The notes: generated from the sequence alone by a model not told the origin. Shown: positions 49,929 to 62,800, numbered from the stretch's first letter. The stretch: 64,000 nucleotides of DNA from Phoebastria nigripes (GCA_035582835.1 JAYKAV010002662.1:248001-312000); one strand, 5' to 3'. Numbers and translations: made by a program.

Positions 49929-52900
49929 AAATGGGGGATATGTTTCATTTAATTTATTTTTTCTTCCCTTTCTTGTTTTCTTTTCTTCCTTCATAAAGTA
50001 CTATTTTCTGAAGCTATTTCATTAATTGCTTTAATAAACAAGGAGGTGTCAGTCGCTGAGCAACATCCTGGCAGTTTACATAATTTTTCCCAGGTTTCTC
50101 AATGGGAACATGGGTTGGTGCTTTAAAATGATCCCTATAAGTTGGATTTGGCAAAAAGACTACATAGATGAGAATGTAAATAAATACAAACCAAAATTAG
50201 CAAAACATTTCATTCAAAAATTGTTAGAACAGGATATTTCAAAAGCATTAAATTGCCTTTTCTTCTCTTTGTTTTATTCTGAACAAGCAAGATTTTTGGT
50301 AAATCTACCTAGCTTCCCAGGAAGTTTCAGTTTTGTTCTAACAGCGTATTTTCATGGAACATCAGTTTAAAAAAAAGCTGATCTACTGATGGTGCATTAA
50401 TGACCGTGATGGGCCCAGCTGTCTTCCAACAACCCAAATAGAGCAGAATAAGTTGTTCCCATGCTACAAACTTTTGTGATCTTCTCCCCAGTTCTCTGGT
50501 AAACCAGGTAAAGGTGAAGACTCAGATTCAAAGGCAAAGTGTGTTTTTCCTCCACATATATTTGAAACCAAGATCAGCTGTCTGCAAATCCTGTGACCTT
50601 TAAGAGCTCAGAACAGATAGGAGCCTCTTGAAAAATGCCTGTAGTTCCATGCAGTTTTTTGCATGTTAGTGTCATGACTAGGAGAAATTTAAGTTGGCCC
50701 TGCACTCAGGGAGAAGTTTCAGCTCAGTCCTAGATGTAAGAATGTCGCTGCTGTTCTAGGTCCGCAGCTACAAGCACAGTGTGTGCTGCTAAAATTCCTC
50801 CACACTGGGCTGCAAATGTCTGTGACAAAGTATACACCTCTCCAGGAATGATTTCTTTTCTTTTCTCTTCCCTTTATAAAATCTGCTTCTGCCTAAAGAT
50901 AAACATGAAAACACTAGGAATGAGGAGAGGGCCATAGGTCCACGTGAAGTAGCAGTGCTGGAGGAAAACTCCTTTAGAAACTTAAGAGACTCAGACACTC
51001 CAGCCCTAAATGCAGGAGCTGAAGAAAATCTCTTATTCACTAGGAATGTTTCCTTACCCCTTGCATGCCTACTTTGCTATATGCTTTGCCTGTCTTGTTT
51101 CAGAACTGTAAGCACGTGCTGACTCTTTCTAAAATGCATGCAGTGCTCTTGAGAAAGGCTCCAGTCCCTCATCACTGCCCTTCAGCCCTCCTGAAGTACA
51201 AATAGCAATGAGGTAAGGAATGCCAGACTGCAGGAAGCAAGTCTTCACTATAATGCACTTTTTATCCTTGGGTTTTGTTTTTAATACTGTGGAAGAATCT
51301 GCTGTGGGTTTAAAGGTTTGAGAGGATTTTGTTTAAAGACTACAGATAGGTATTTAAGGGCTTGGGCCAGGTAATATTCAAGCAAACTGTTGCAATTGGT
51401 GAGTCCTGGGCTGGATTCTCGCCTCATGACAGATGTAGAGATGAAGGTTGTGTATGTTGGTGATGTTTTTTTGAATACAGAGGAGAGTTAAAAATGGACC
51501 AGTTTTCCTGGTCTCTTAACTTACTTGCTAGAAGAAAACATCCATGAAGCCTGTGAAGCCCAGTCAAGATGCAGATGCAAAAAAGCAACAACAGGGGGGT
51601 TTTTTCCTTCTTTCCTACTACTCGTTTAATTGGTATTAGTGTGTTTCTCAGTCACAAGCAAAGATCTGAGATTTTAAAGGGCTATTCTTCTTTCACTGAA
51701 GATCACTGTTAAGTTCATTTTGCAGATGGTCTCATTAGGAAGTAAAACCAAGAGCAAAAAGATTCTGGCTTCCTAGTTTGTCCAGGTGACAGTATCAGTG
51801 CTTCAAAGGAGAAACAAAACTCTGGAGTCAGAAGCCAGCAGATAAATATACCTGCAAATTGAGCTTTAATGAGAAAAGTGCTTTATGTCCCTAGTAATTA
51901 CCATAGAGCAAGCAATGATCTCACCTTGCACATTCAATGAAAAGACCTGGGTTTTCAAGTGAGCAGCATCGCTCTACTTGTCAGCATTAAATTGCAGATG
52001 AGTTTGCAAGTGTTTAGCATTCAGTAACCTCCTGTTCTCATATGGGGAGGGACGGAAAAGACTTATGCCCACAGACCTGTCTTTGCTTAGAGAGAAAGTA
52101 TTCCACCCAGCAGTATTTATGTTACACAGATACCGTAATCTTCCAGCTGACCCTCTTGTCTTCGTCAGCCTCTGTTTATTGCTCAGCTCCAGAGAACACT
52201 TTGTGCCTCTTGGTCATTCCTGGAGTATCTTTTGAGGGCAGATGATTCCTCTCTAGCCCTGCACCAAACCAATGCGTTATGTTATCAGGTTGCCCTGACT
52301 TTGGAGATTAAATGGAGATGTTCTCTGAAATGCTCTGTTGTGCATCACAGGTGACTGACCATCTGGTTTTTACAAGGTGTGGAAATCGGGAGAAGAGCAG
52401 TGCAGTGTGTCAGGAAATAGGACTTGGCAATGTTCTTCATTGAGAGACTGTCTGGTGCTCATGGAGAGCAAAGCTGCGTGGTCTGGGAAAGACTGATGGC
52501 TTTCACTCCTGCAGTAGAGGGGACAGTCTACCAGAGAATGAAAACTTTAGCAAATAGAGTCTTAGGTACAGCAACCTTGAGGGAAAATAAACAGACCATT
52601 TCATTTTGCTTGCTTAGAGCAAGTCCTTGATTTTCTCCCCCAGTCCCCAAAGAGCATTCCTGTCCCTGAAGATGGTTAATCAGGACCAAATCTCAGTATG
52701 TCGTTCAGTCCATACCAGCTCCAGGCCCCAAGCTGGATACAGAAGCTGGAGCCAAGTAGGCTGTTGTTAGCTGCAGGGCTCAGGCGAGTGTAATGTGAAT
52801 GGCTCTGAGGAAACCATGCCAAAGCCAAGAGCTGTCTCTGATCATCTTTTCCCACCTATGGGTCTTAGAAAAAACACACATTATTCATGATGAGGGAAGC

Positions 52901-55470
52901 TGCCCTTCCTAGCTTTTGCTGCGACAGACGGAGCATGCTTTGCTCAGAAACGTCATTGTGAAAGTCTGCAGACTGAAAGTAGTTTGTGTGAGTGGGTTCT
53001 GTTTCCCACTCCTGAGCGTGGTGTTGAAAATGTAGTACTTGCTGGGTTGAAAAATCTGATTTGTCAGGAAAGTTTTCATGAGTCCATATTGGTATAGCGG
53101 GGTGGGGGGGAACCTACCCAAAAAACCACTATCAAGTGTCCATGTGGCTTGCTTTGTGGAAATTTCAGCTAGGGTAATTACTGAGTAACCTATGTTATCA
53201 GCAGAGGGCATTTTGGGAATCTAATGGCATATCACCTCCTTGTTCCTGGCAGGTGTCCCTGTCTTAAAAAGAAATTAAGTGATAAGAAGCAGAGAGGGAC
53301 ATAAATCCTGCAAAGTAGAACAGCAGGGACTTCAGCTAGCTGGATTCTGTGATCAGCACACAGAATCTGATTATCTTCGGACCCATTAGACTTCATTTTA
53401 ATAGAGTAAATCTGGAGAGGAGGACATACAGGATTAGAAATTCCATCAGGAGACTGAAAAATATAGTAGGTGTCCTCTCATCTGAGATAGAAACTGAGCC
53501 CAAGACAGAGGTAATTTTTTGTTGACGGAATGTACAGTATACATGGTGCAAGTACAAGGAAATTAAGTCTTAGTTGGGATATTCCTGCACGAACAGAGTA
53601 GAATCTGAAGATTGAGTTATATTAGCTCTCACACCTGACTGGACTTTCAGTAAAGGTTATTTACAATTGCAAGAGTACAGAGAGAACAGCACCAACATAG
53701 TTTTTTTAAAAGGTCTGGTATTTAAATTAATCCAGTGGGAATGGGTTTCATCTCATAAACTTCAGTTTAGAACTTGATCATGGTCTCTTGCTGAAGGGTT
53801 ATTCCAGCTCCTGTACAGCATGTCCAAGTCATCTGCACAATGCAAAGCTTCTCAGACAACAGGGTTTTGTCAAGCTGAATGGCAACTTAATTATTTTTAA
53901 TTGTTTATAAATTTGTTATTCTCCAGAACTTGAAACTGAAACAAAACTGAGGCACTGAATGGGCATGTGTTGCTCAAACTTGAGGAATATCTGTTTGCAT
54001 TTGTACGTGCTGAGAAGCAGATAAAACTAGCAACCGAGGACCACAAACCACTGCAGAAAGACTCTTTCTGGGACCCAGATTAGCATGTTTTAAGCTAACT
54101 CAGGCACCTCTGACACCATTGCAAGTATAACCTAAGGTGAACATGAGAGAGAGAAAAAAATAATTAATTATTTAAAACTATTTCTACACATTTTTAATTT
54201 ACTAAGCCATTTTTAGCAGAAAAATAGTATAGGAAAACATTGGTTTTGGCTTTGTCATCTGATTTGACCAAGCTAAGAACATTGTAAAAAAAGAGGTTAG
54301 TTTCTCTTTGATGCATTTTCATTGCATTTTTAGGTAGTCCTGCCTGTACTTTTCCTCTAAAGAGAGCATAATACAAACACCAAAAGTATTTTGAATTCTC
54401 CTTTTTTATATTTATATAATAAAACAGAAACTGGAAAAAGCAACCTTTTAAACAGAGAGAACAGAGATTTGGGATGAGACATTAAAATAAAGAGTTGAAA
54501 ACAAAGTCTTCCTTACTCCATTGTATGCTTTGGGGTGGCATCTGTCATTCATGCTCTTTCTCGGTCAGCATTTCTGGGTTGCAGCAAAAAGTCCTGATAT
54601 TTCCAAGACCTGGCTGTGTGTCTGCTCCCAGCTCTTCCCAGTCATGCTCCAGCTGCAGGCAACAGGCTTCTTGGGCTCTCACTATTTCTGTCCACTACAA
54701 TTAACCCTCCAAGAATTATCTGGGAATATTTGGTTGTTCTCTGGGACTGAGCAGGCTCCTCTCCAGGAAATTTGGCCTGGCCCTGAGAGCTGCACAGAAG
54801 GAAACAATAATTGCTCTAGTCCAACTTTAGAGAATCTTGTTTTATTAATTTAATTTTTATTTTACCTTTAGCATTTGGCTCTTCACTGCCCATCTGTGTA
54901 AAACTCTATAATGGTAAGGAATGGTTTGAGTCTGTCTTCTTTCTCTGTTGCAGATCAGTATTCTTCAATATTCATTTATCTTCCATTTTTATTTCTGCTA
55001 TATGTAAGATATATGAAGATTGTCTTGTCTGGTCACATCTAATGAGAGGCTGAACTTTTGATGCACCTGTTAATATGAATTTCAGTGGCTGGAGGTGAAG
55101 TGTATGTGAATTCCCTAGTGTTGATTTAGCTTTTTTATTTTGTAAGGGAAGGAACAAATAGGCTACAAAATCCTCCAGACAATTTGAAGCAAGGACTTAT
55201 GTGTACTGCAGACGCCATAAGGGCACCAGATTATGTCTGGTGTCTGGAGCAGAACTGGTTCTCGATCAAGAACAAACCCTTTGTGGAGTGCACCAGGGCA
55301 CTCCCATGGTTGTACATGCAGGGATCTTAACTCCTGGAGATCAGCAGTTACACTAGGCATAGTAGGGAGAGGCTTTCACACAAGACAAGGTCTAAAACCT
55401 CCTGTTCCACCTAGAACTGTGCCAAGAATTAGCCATAAAAAGGAGTTTGACTACCTCAAGCCAAATCTTT
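49929..55470. other. Gene-free stretch, mostly unique
   Basis: About 5.5 kb without a supported gene or named repeat. Frames are short (up to 110 codons) and motif-free. A G run at about 53103-53109 and AT-rich parts near 54150-54200 are the only compositional features noted. Confidence 0.55.
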
Positions 55471-55474
55471 GTAG

Positions 55475-55655
55475 GAACAGAAAACATTTTTTCACAGTGA
55501 GGTTACCAGACATTGGAACAGGTTTCTTGTGAGTTTTCAGAGCTTGACTGGACAAAGCCATGGGCAACCTGCTGTAACTTCAAAATTATTCCTGCAGCCA
55601 GTTCAGAGACGTCCAGATGTCTATTCCAACATAAATTATTCTGCGATTCTAGAAT
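55475..55655 (+). mobile_element. CR1 LINE 3' end relic
   Basis: Plus-strand order matches a CR1 3' end: 'tttttcacagtgaggtta' (the F-F-T-V/M-R block of ORF2), 'cattggaacaggtttcttgt' (W-x-R-L-P-x-E block), 'gagcttgactggacaaagcc', 'gggcaacctgctgtaact', 'gacgtccagatgtctattcc', 'ataaattattctgcgattct'. The last part resembles the ATTCT-type terminal octamers. No open frame survives. It ends about 680 bp upstream of the R2-like relic and has the same orientation. Confidence 0.8.
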
Positions 55656-56329
55656 AACAGCTTGTTGGTTTTTTTCTCAAGGCTTTCATAAAGCCTTTTT
55701 AAAACAGAACAGGATTTTTTTTCCTAAATAGCTGGTGACCTTTTCTGCAATTTGCATGAAAAAAACATAAGTTTCAAGGGATTTGGGTATGTATTTAACG
55801 GTGATCTTGAGGCCTACCTGTAGCAGTTCATACCCCAACACTGCCTCATGCTGCCTAGTAGCCTTCTCTTTAGATAAGGGTTACCTCTGTGCCTGCTATT
55901 GGACATAGAAGATCTGGCTTAAGCTGTTGGCTTAGCCAGTGGCTTTAAGATCTTTTCCTTTAATATCCTGGATAAATCACAGAAAGTTTTCTAAGTGGAT
56001 CCTAAAAATCACTTAGAGACTTTGGAAAATGCTATCCTCTATCCCTTCATCTGCAGCTACAGATGATAGCAATTTTCCATGTTGTGGGAGGAATTGTGAG
56101 AATTCATGCACCTGTGTTTGCCTGTCATGCAGCTTGTGGTGATAAGTGGCTTTATAAAAGTATGGATAATTCAATTATGTCTATTCCATTTTGAGTGTAA
56201 TGTTACATGCTCTATAAACTCAGCCATGTGGAGACGCCAGCATTTAAAACTCTATGCTCACTTCAGAAATATATCCAGTATTAAAAGTTGCTTTAAAGCT
56301 TGCTAAGAAATTCTGTACACAGGATAGGG
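55656..56329. other. Gene-free spacer upstream of the R2-like relic
   Basis: Non-coding sequence between the CR1 relic and the R2-like relic. I see no 28S rDNA-like sequence in it. It could include unrecognised 5' parts of the R2-like element. Confidence 0.45.
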
Positions 56330-57945
56330 AAGGAATCGACATCCTCTCCAACTTCCATCGAGTGGTCACCTCTCAAAAGAAGCAGAAATATCATTGGCAT
56401 GGCACCAGACCTCACTCAGGAAAACTTAGTCCTGGCTTATCAGGCAGGCAGGAAAAGATGTGCTTGTTCATTATCAGCCCCTCTTCAAAGCAGACAGAGA
56501 AAAACTTGTAACCCTCAGTCCTGACAACAACAAGTCACTCCAGTACAAGTCCCTGTCCGTGGAGGTTTGTAAAGCACTCATGGAGAAGGAGAGAAACATG
56601 ATGCCATTTGCTGGGGTAGGCTGGGGTAGACCTTTTAAATACTGATCTCAGCAAAAGGGGCATATAAAGACATGATAGAAATTAAACACTCCAAATGGGT
56701 CCAAACAGAGTCAGCTTGAAAGATCTGCTTCATTCTGAACATGTCTCTCTGGTGGCACATTGTTAGCACTGCTGTTCAAACCGTGACTGATGGGAAGCAG
56801 CAGAAAGGAGTTTTGTTCCATCTAAAAGCCAAGACAGTGTGGACCCTAAGCAGCTAAAGGGTATCAATGGTTGGAGCCCAGTGACTGTCAGGTCGATTGT
56901 GCTGTGACTTTGGGAATCATTACAGCCAAGTTGACAAAGGTGTTCCTGACCAACAGGACAGAGAGTTGTCACAGTCCCCAGCTGATCAGAAAAGCTGCAG
57001 ATCCTGCAGCTTGGCTTGCAGCCAAAGTGACACTTGGGTCCTCAGAGAGAAAGGCCTCAACAAATACAAAACTGATCACATTAAAGACCTGTACAGAAAT
57101 ATCAACATTCATATGGAACTGTGGCAGGAGTACACAGAACTGATTAACATCAAGGTCAGGGTCAGTCAAGGAAATTGAATGTCATTGTTGCTGTTTAACC
57201 TGACAAACAAGCCTCTAATCTTCATGATGGAGTCAGATGGCAGCTGTGACTAGCAGAGTAAAACAAACCACTGCAATGGCATTTGCAGAAGGTCTGGTAC
57301 TGCTCAGTGACTCCTGGGAAGGAAGGAGTAGGAACATCTGGATCATGGAGTCATTCTTTAAACTTACTGACCAGAAGAGCCAGATTAAATAGTGCAGATT
57401 AAATGGGTTTCAGATCAAACCTATCTACCAGTCATACTCAGTCGATAACTGTAAGGCCTGGGAAGCATGCACTGAAAGTCTGGGGTCATTCCAGGTGAGA
57501 TGGTCTGGCAGTAAAAATGCATCCTTATATCTGAACAGCAAGGCCAGATCTAGCAGAAACCTCAAAGACTTTGTTGACCAGAAACAGAAGATCATGTTAA
57601 TGTACATTAAAACTTAAGTAGAAGTTCTTTCTGTTTAATGTATTCTCTGTGCCAAGCCTCACATTTAGCAGAAAAGTCAGACATGAAGGAAACCTATCAC
57701 TGCAGCAAGGATGCCAGCATTCAGAAGGTTGTTAAGGAACGTCTCTTTTCTTCCCTTCACATGCAGCAGTTTGCTAAACACCAGTAGTAGAGATGGAGTG
57801 CGGGGGTGTGATGAGATTCATTAGCTTCATCCCCATATGCAGGTTTGCTGTCAGCACAAGATCACCCTCTTCAGTAACATCACAGTCTGCCAGATATCTT
57901 TGATGGTGGAGTAGGGAAGGAACTTGAAATACTGTTGCTGGCAGC
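56330..57945 (+). mobile_element. Degraded R2-clade LINE (reverse-transcriptase region)
   Basis: Translating the plus strand, with frame changes, gives the ordered blocks of an R2-type single-ORF retrotransposon. Seen in order: a linker-like part (about 56460-56640); KQLKGINGWSPVTVRSIVL near 56845-56900, matching the 'NWRPIT' block; IITAKLTKVFLTN just after; WVLREKGLNKY near 57040; LYRNINIHMELWQEY near 57090-57130; VSQGN then a stop then MSLLLFNL near 57161-57205, matching 'VKQGDPMSPLLFNL'; AMAFAEGLVLLSDSWEG at 57273-57323; ASIQKVVKE near 57706-57735; and an RDG block at 57789-57797, as in the R2 'DGGLG' block. The catalytic FADD is FAEG and stops are frequent, so it is dead. The endonuclease end and 3' UTR are not seen. 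R2 normally targets 28S rDNA. Core 56640-57830 is confident; the edges are estimates. Confidence 0.82.
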
Positions 57946-57954
57946 AAAAAAAGG

Positions 57955-58280
57955 AGGAGAGACCTGACACTGAAAGTGAGATGCAGAGATACGGGAGTCA
58001 AACTCTTCCTAGCACTGCCAGTGGATATAACAAAGGGCAACAACCACAAACGGCAACTTGGGCAGTTCAGGCTGGACGCTGAGTATGACATTTCCATTAG
58101 CAGGGAAGGGAAGCAGTGGAATAGGTTGCTAAGAGAAGTTGTCAGATCTCCATCCTTGACTGACCACCCAAGACTCACCTAGACAAAACCACAACTGAGT
58201 TAATCTAGTGTTTGTGATAGTCCTGCTTCAAGCAGACTGGAGGCATACAGAGGCCTCTTCCAACCAAGGAGGAGAGACTT
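57955..58280 (+). mobile_element. CR1 LINE 3' end relic
   Basis: The plus strand translates as KRQLGQFRLDAEYDISIS, then GKQWNRLLREVV and SPSL, the C-terminal CR1 ORF2 blocks (F-R-L-D, W-x-R-L-x-R-E-V-V, S-L). It continues into a CR1 3' UTR-like 'agtcctgcttcaagcagact ... cagaggcctcttccaacc'. It starts almost where the R2-like homology stops, in the same orientation. A 68-codon frame (57976-58182) survives by chance; the element is not functional. Confidence 0.78.
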
Positions 58281-59400
58281 AAGGCAACAGATGTTCATGA
58301 AATTTGATAAATTTCTTTGACCATAGTTCCATCTTCACACTTTACAATCATTACAAAGTTCTCCAAATCTCTTCTCCTCTTGTTTATTGCTTATCTTTTT
58401 GTTTGTAGACTATACATGGTAAGATATTCTTGGAAAAGCAGTGTTCAGCATATCAAGATTTGTTGCAAGAAACAAATTGCTGGAAAACCTTGCAAACATA
58501 GTTTCCTGACAACCTGGAGAACAGAACAGAGACATTAACAGATTCCTCACTGCCTGCCACGTGCCTCCTGTAAAACCAACAGCTTCAGCGATGGAGCCCA
58601 GCTCTCAGCTCATGAAATCTCACATGGCACTATTACAGCCCACAGAGCTGTTGCTATGACTATTTTTTATCTCCAGTATACATTAACATATCTCCTTAGA
58701 CATGAATTATTGGGAAGGGATGTTATTTTTTTCTGGAGAAAGGCTGAATGTGTTCTTCAGTTGGTGTGATTTTGGACAAGAAAAATCAGCTGCAAATGTG
58801 TTCTTTTATCTTGCTGGCTGCCACTGTATTTCTGTTGTCTTTCCTTCCACACAGCTCGTATAGAGGTGTGAGTCTTGTTGGAGAGAATACAGAACACTTC
58901 ATCTTTGTTTGTATTCCTTTCTTATGACTATCCTGAGGACTTACAAATGCAGTCAAGTTGCCAAGGCCTAATAGGTTATCAAACTTCAGCTGAGTTGTCC
59001 GTGCACTTGTTCTTATCCCAGGGCAAGTGGCAGGCAATACAAATTATTCCAGACTCCCTTCATTGACAGCTGTGCACCAAAATAAATTACTTCCTATTTC
59101 CCACGGGCTGGAAGCATGCACCATTACCACACAGCTAAAATGGGCAAGGCTGTAGATATCTACAGCTGAGCACATTACTTGGTGCTTCATTTGTCAATGC
59201 AGAGAAATGGGAAATTTTAGGGCACAAGTCACCTGTCATGTTTTAAAAGTCTGTTTAGGTTAAGATGAATAATACCCAGCAAGCACCTATTCCTTCCCAT
59301 TATCTACGCAGAGAATCGAGGCAAAAGCTCAAATGTGACACTGTGGTCATCTGTATCTGGCTTTGTGAATCCCACTCGCTGTCACTTTTTAAGTCATCTT
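58281..59400. other. Gene-free spacer
   Basis: Non-coding sequence between two CR1 fragments of opposite orientation. No exon, RNA gene or named repeat recognised. Confidence 0.55.
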
Positions 59401-59870
59401 ATAGAATCATAGATTCATAGAATAGTTTGGGTTGGAAGGGACCTTTTAAAGGTCACCTAGTCCAACCCCCCTGCCATGGGCAGGGACATCTTCAACCAGA
59501 TCAGGTTGCTCAGAGCCCCATTCAACCTGACCTTGAACGTTTCCAGGGATGGGGCATCTACCACCTCTCTGGGCAACCTCTGCCAGTGTTTCAACACCCT
59601 CAGTGTAAAAAATTTCTTCCTTATATCTAGTCTAAATCTACCCTCTTTCAGTTTAAAGCCATTCCCCCTTGTCCTGTTGCAACAGGCCCTGCTAAAATGT
59701 TTGTCCCCATCTTTCTTACAAGCCCCCTTTAAGTACTGAAAGGCTGCAATAAGGTCTCCCTGGAGCCTTCTCTTCTCCAGGCTGAACAACCCCAACTCTC
59801 TCAGCCTTTCTTCATAGGAGAGGTGTTCCATCCCCCTGATCATTTTCGTGGCCCTCCTCTGGACCCAGTT
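59401..59870 (-). mobile_element. 5'-truncated CR1 LINE with intact 3' end
   Basis: On the minus strand this is a well-preserved avian CR1 3' end. The plus strand starts with the terminal repeats 'atagaatcatagattcatag', then 'agtttgggttggaaggga', 'cctagtccaacccccctgcc', 'gggcaacctctgccagtg' and 'aggtctccctggagcc'. The minus strand encodes the ORF2 C-terminus without a stop: WVQRRATKMIRGMEHLSYEE, LRELGLFSLEKRRLQGDLIA, RLDIRKKFFTLRVLKHWQRL, PREVVDAPSLETF. Homology ends near 59870, the usual 5' truncation of CR1. The frame 59457-59930 runs on into flanking DNA upstream, so it is not a complete gene. Low divergence makes it the youngest CR1 here. Confidence 0.95.
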
Positions 59871-62800
59871 AATCTTATTGTGTGTCTGACATCTAAGCTT
59901 GGGAAGAAAGAGGAGAAAAAGAGGTAACACATCTACTGTACACTGCCTGTGCTAAGAGTTAATACCCCAGCAAGGACTGGGTAGATTCCAAGTTTGCTTT
60001 ATAAATACAGCTATATGGTATAATTGACATATATTTCAAGGTGCTGAGTTGATACTACATGACATTCTGATTGAACAAAATGGCACTGTACAGTACCCAT
60101 AGGACACATCTCACAAATGAAGAACAAGTAATGTCAGAACTTGGAAGTGTCTGTCAGTAAAGAATCACTATTATTTATAGGATATTTGTAGAGTTTTTCA
60201 GGAATTTGTGTTGGTCCTGATGCTGTTGAAGATTTCCTGCCATTTTCTGAGTATAGATAAAATGATGCCTGGCAATAAGGAAAGATGAAGACAGGACAAC
60301 AGTGCCCAGACTTGTCCTTTTGATGCTTGTTACAGAAGGCCATCTTCCTTTCCATCCCCAGGCCTGTGCTCTACCACCAAATTTCAGGCGCATTGGCCAT
60401 GTACCACAGCTCTATCCATCTGAGGTGGAGACGTGGAGAGGATATTTGGCTCATTTCCTTCAGCCTTTCACAAAAGTGGATCCCATGAACGCAGTCCAAG
60501 CAAAGTAGGACTCTTTCTAGAGTGGCATGGAGTGCAGGCTGGCTTCCCTGATGGGAACAGCCAATATCTGGTCCAGCAGTGCTGGTTTCTTGGCAGGGCT
60601 GTAACAAGAGACAATTTTGTATCATGGACAGAAAATATATTTGGGGCTTTTTCCTCCACTCTTCTGCTCAAGGAAAGATCATGGACAATTCAATTTTCCA
60701 TTAAACTGTTTCTTTAGTAATAAATGTTGACAATTAAATTTTAACACCCAAAATATATTGTCTTCTCTCTGGCATCTAGTTGAGGGACCCTCTTACCTAT
60801 TCCATCCTATTGCCTAATGTCCACAAACCTTAGAAAAAGCTGAGATTTATGTCAGTTCTTCAAGACTTGTTCCTATGCCTGCCCTAGTACCCTTAGCAAA
60901 TTGAAATCTTCAAAAGGATCTTGCTGATCATTCTGCCAGTGAGTAGAGAAATCTCCCAACGCTTTCTAGCAGGCAACTTTTTTTTCAGTCCAGTTCTGTT
61001 ATTTTTGCCAAGTGAAGCTGATTTAAATATCAAATTGGCCATAGTGGCCAGTGGTGTACAGAGGGAAAAAGAAGCTGTAACGAGGCCTTGTGTGAAGCAT
61101 GGAGTGTCTGAGGAGTGGGAGACCTAGCTTGCACTGAAGTTTGTGGCAGGTTTTCCTTGTGGGATAAATCTGAATTACTGACATGAAATATTTTCTATAA
61201 TCTGTCTCTTAGGGAAGATGCCAGGTAATAAACTATTTCTTGCTTCTGTAACTAGCTCCTACAAGAAGGTGGTGAAGTAATGTAGTGTAGCTGTGAAAAA
61301 GGAGGGGCTAACTGGGCAGTCCAATGTCAAAGAGGAAGATAAAATCATCTGCTGTGCTTGTGGGAACAAAACAATTTAGGTTAGTACTCAAGCATATTTG
61401 CAGAGAGCATATTTGAAATCTGTAAACATAATTATTCCCTGACAAAATGCAATTCTAATAGCTCTGTTCCCTATGCAAGGAACAAAATGCACAGCAGCTA
61501 CCTAACACATCCTGAACTTTGAATCCCTGTGTTCAAACCTACGTAATGAATGCTTGTAAAGAAAGTACAGACCAAGAATCACTCACAGATGTGATCTGAC
61601 AAATAAATTCTTTATCTGGACTGTTGCGCAAAGCAAACATGGTAGGAATATCAGGATAAACCAAGTTTTATTTAAAACCAGAAGCAAATATTTGCTGAAC
61701 ATCTCTTGAATATTCATAATTTAAATGACCAAAAATAAAAAGTATACATACTCAGTCTGCTTTGCTGTTTAAAGATTCTTCATATTAAAAAATCTACTGT
61801 ATTTTTGGTATTGCTTAAAAAACTTGATTTACATTACAGTCAGTCACATCCATAGCTATATGCACCCTGAAATAAAATAGTTCTAACCCTTGGCTTATGC
61901 ATCATTCCTGCAGGGGAATAAAGGTTTTCTCAGTATAGCAGGCTCAACTTTTTCACTATTCCTGAAGCACTTCACAATTTAGGCTTGTCAACTGTTGACA
62001 CTGAGGCAGCAAAATGCTACTGTTGTGGGTGGGTGTGGAATTTGAGCCAGCTGTCTCCCACAACCACTTTTTAAAATGATGAACAGGGAGGAAAACAACC
62101 CCGACAGGGTTGGAGAACCTACAGATCTGTTCAATCACTCCCGCTCAGCATGAGCTGGAGCATGTGAGGCGGACCCTTTCCACAGCTCTGCACCTGGTGA
62201 ATGAGTACACAGGATGTTGGGCTGTATTGATACTGGGGCTTTGTTGCAGCCTTGTTTTCAGATGTCAGCACTGGACTATGGAAGAGAATTATGAGTATCC
62301 TTACCTTTGAGCATTGCCGGAAACACTGTAATTCGATAAACATAAGAGCCTCCAGATTTAAGTACAAGATTATATTCTTTCATGCTATAGGCCATTGGCT
62401 GCACACACAATAGTTAGATGACCAGAAACTGTAACCTCTCTTGGATTATACTTTTTCATATGGCCTCTTGTGTATTTTTGTTATGGGTGAGTAAATGCCA
62501 TTGGGTTCTTTGGTAGTGCCCAGTACCCTGGCATCACACCACATACCTCTCTACACCAGTGCCATCCCAGACACCATCAGCCTCATGAATACATATTACT
62601 GTCTTCATCCTGGATTTCATGGTGTCCCAGAAGTTTCGTTAACCTGTCAGTAGAAAGTTCAGTGAGGAAAGAGTGATGGATTGCATATGTAAATTACCTC
62701 TTTACTGTGGGAAACAAGTAATTTCTGGTACATTTACATATCTATTTGCAGAACTCTGGTTTGTGCTGCAGCTTTGCTAATGCTTACATATGGGATCAAA

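Noticed and set aside
53485..53515. MIR-like 'gatagaaactgagcccaaga'
   Set aside because: Too short and isolated, with no second MIR landmark nearby.
57774..58178. 134-codon minus-strand frame
   Set aside because: It is the antisense shadow of the R2-like and CR1 sequences, which code on the plus strand.
59476..59739. 87-codon plus-strand frame
   Set aside because: Antisense shadow of the CR1 ORF2 tail.
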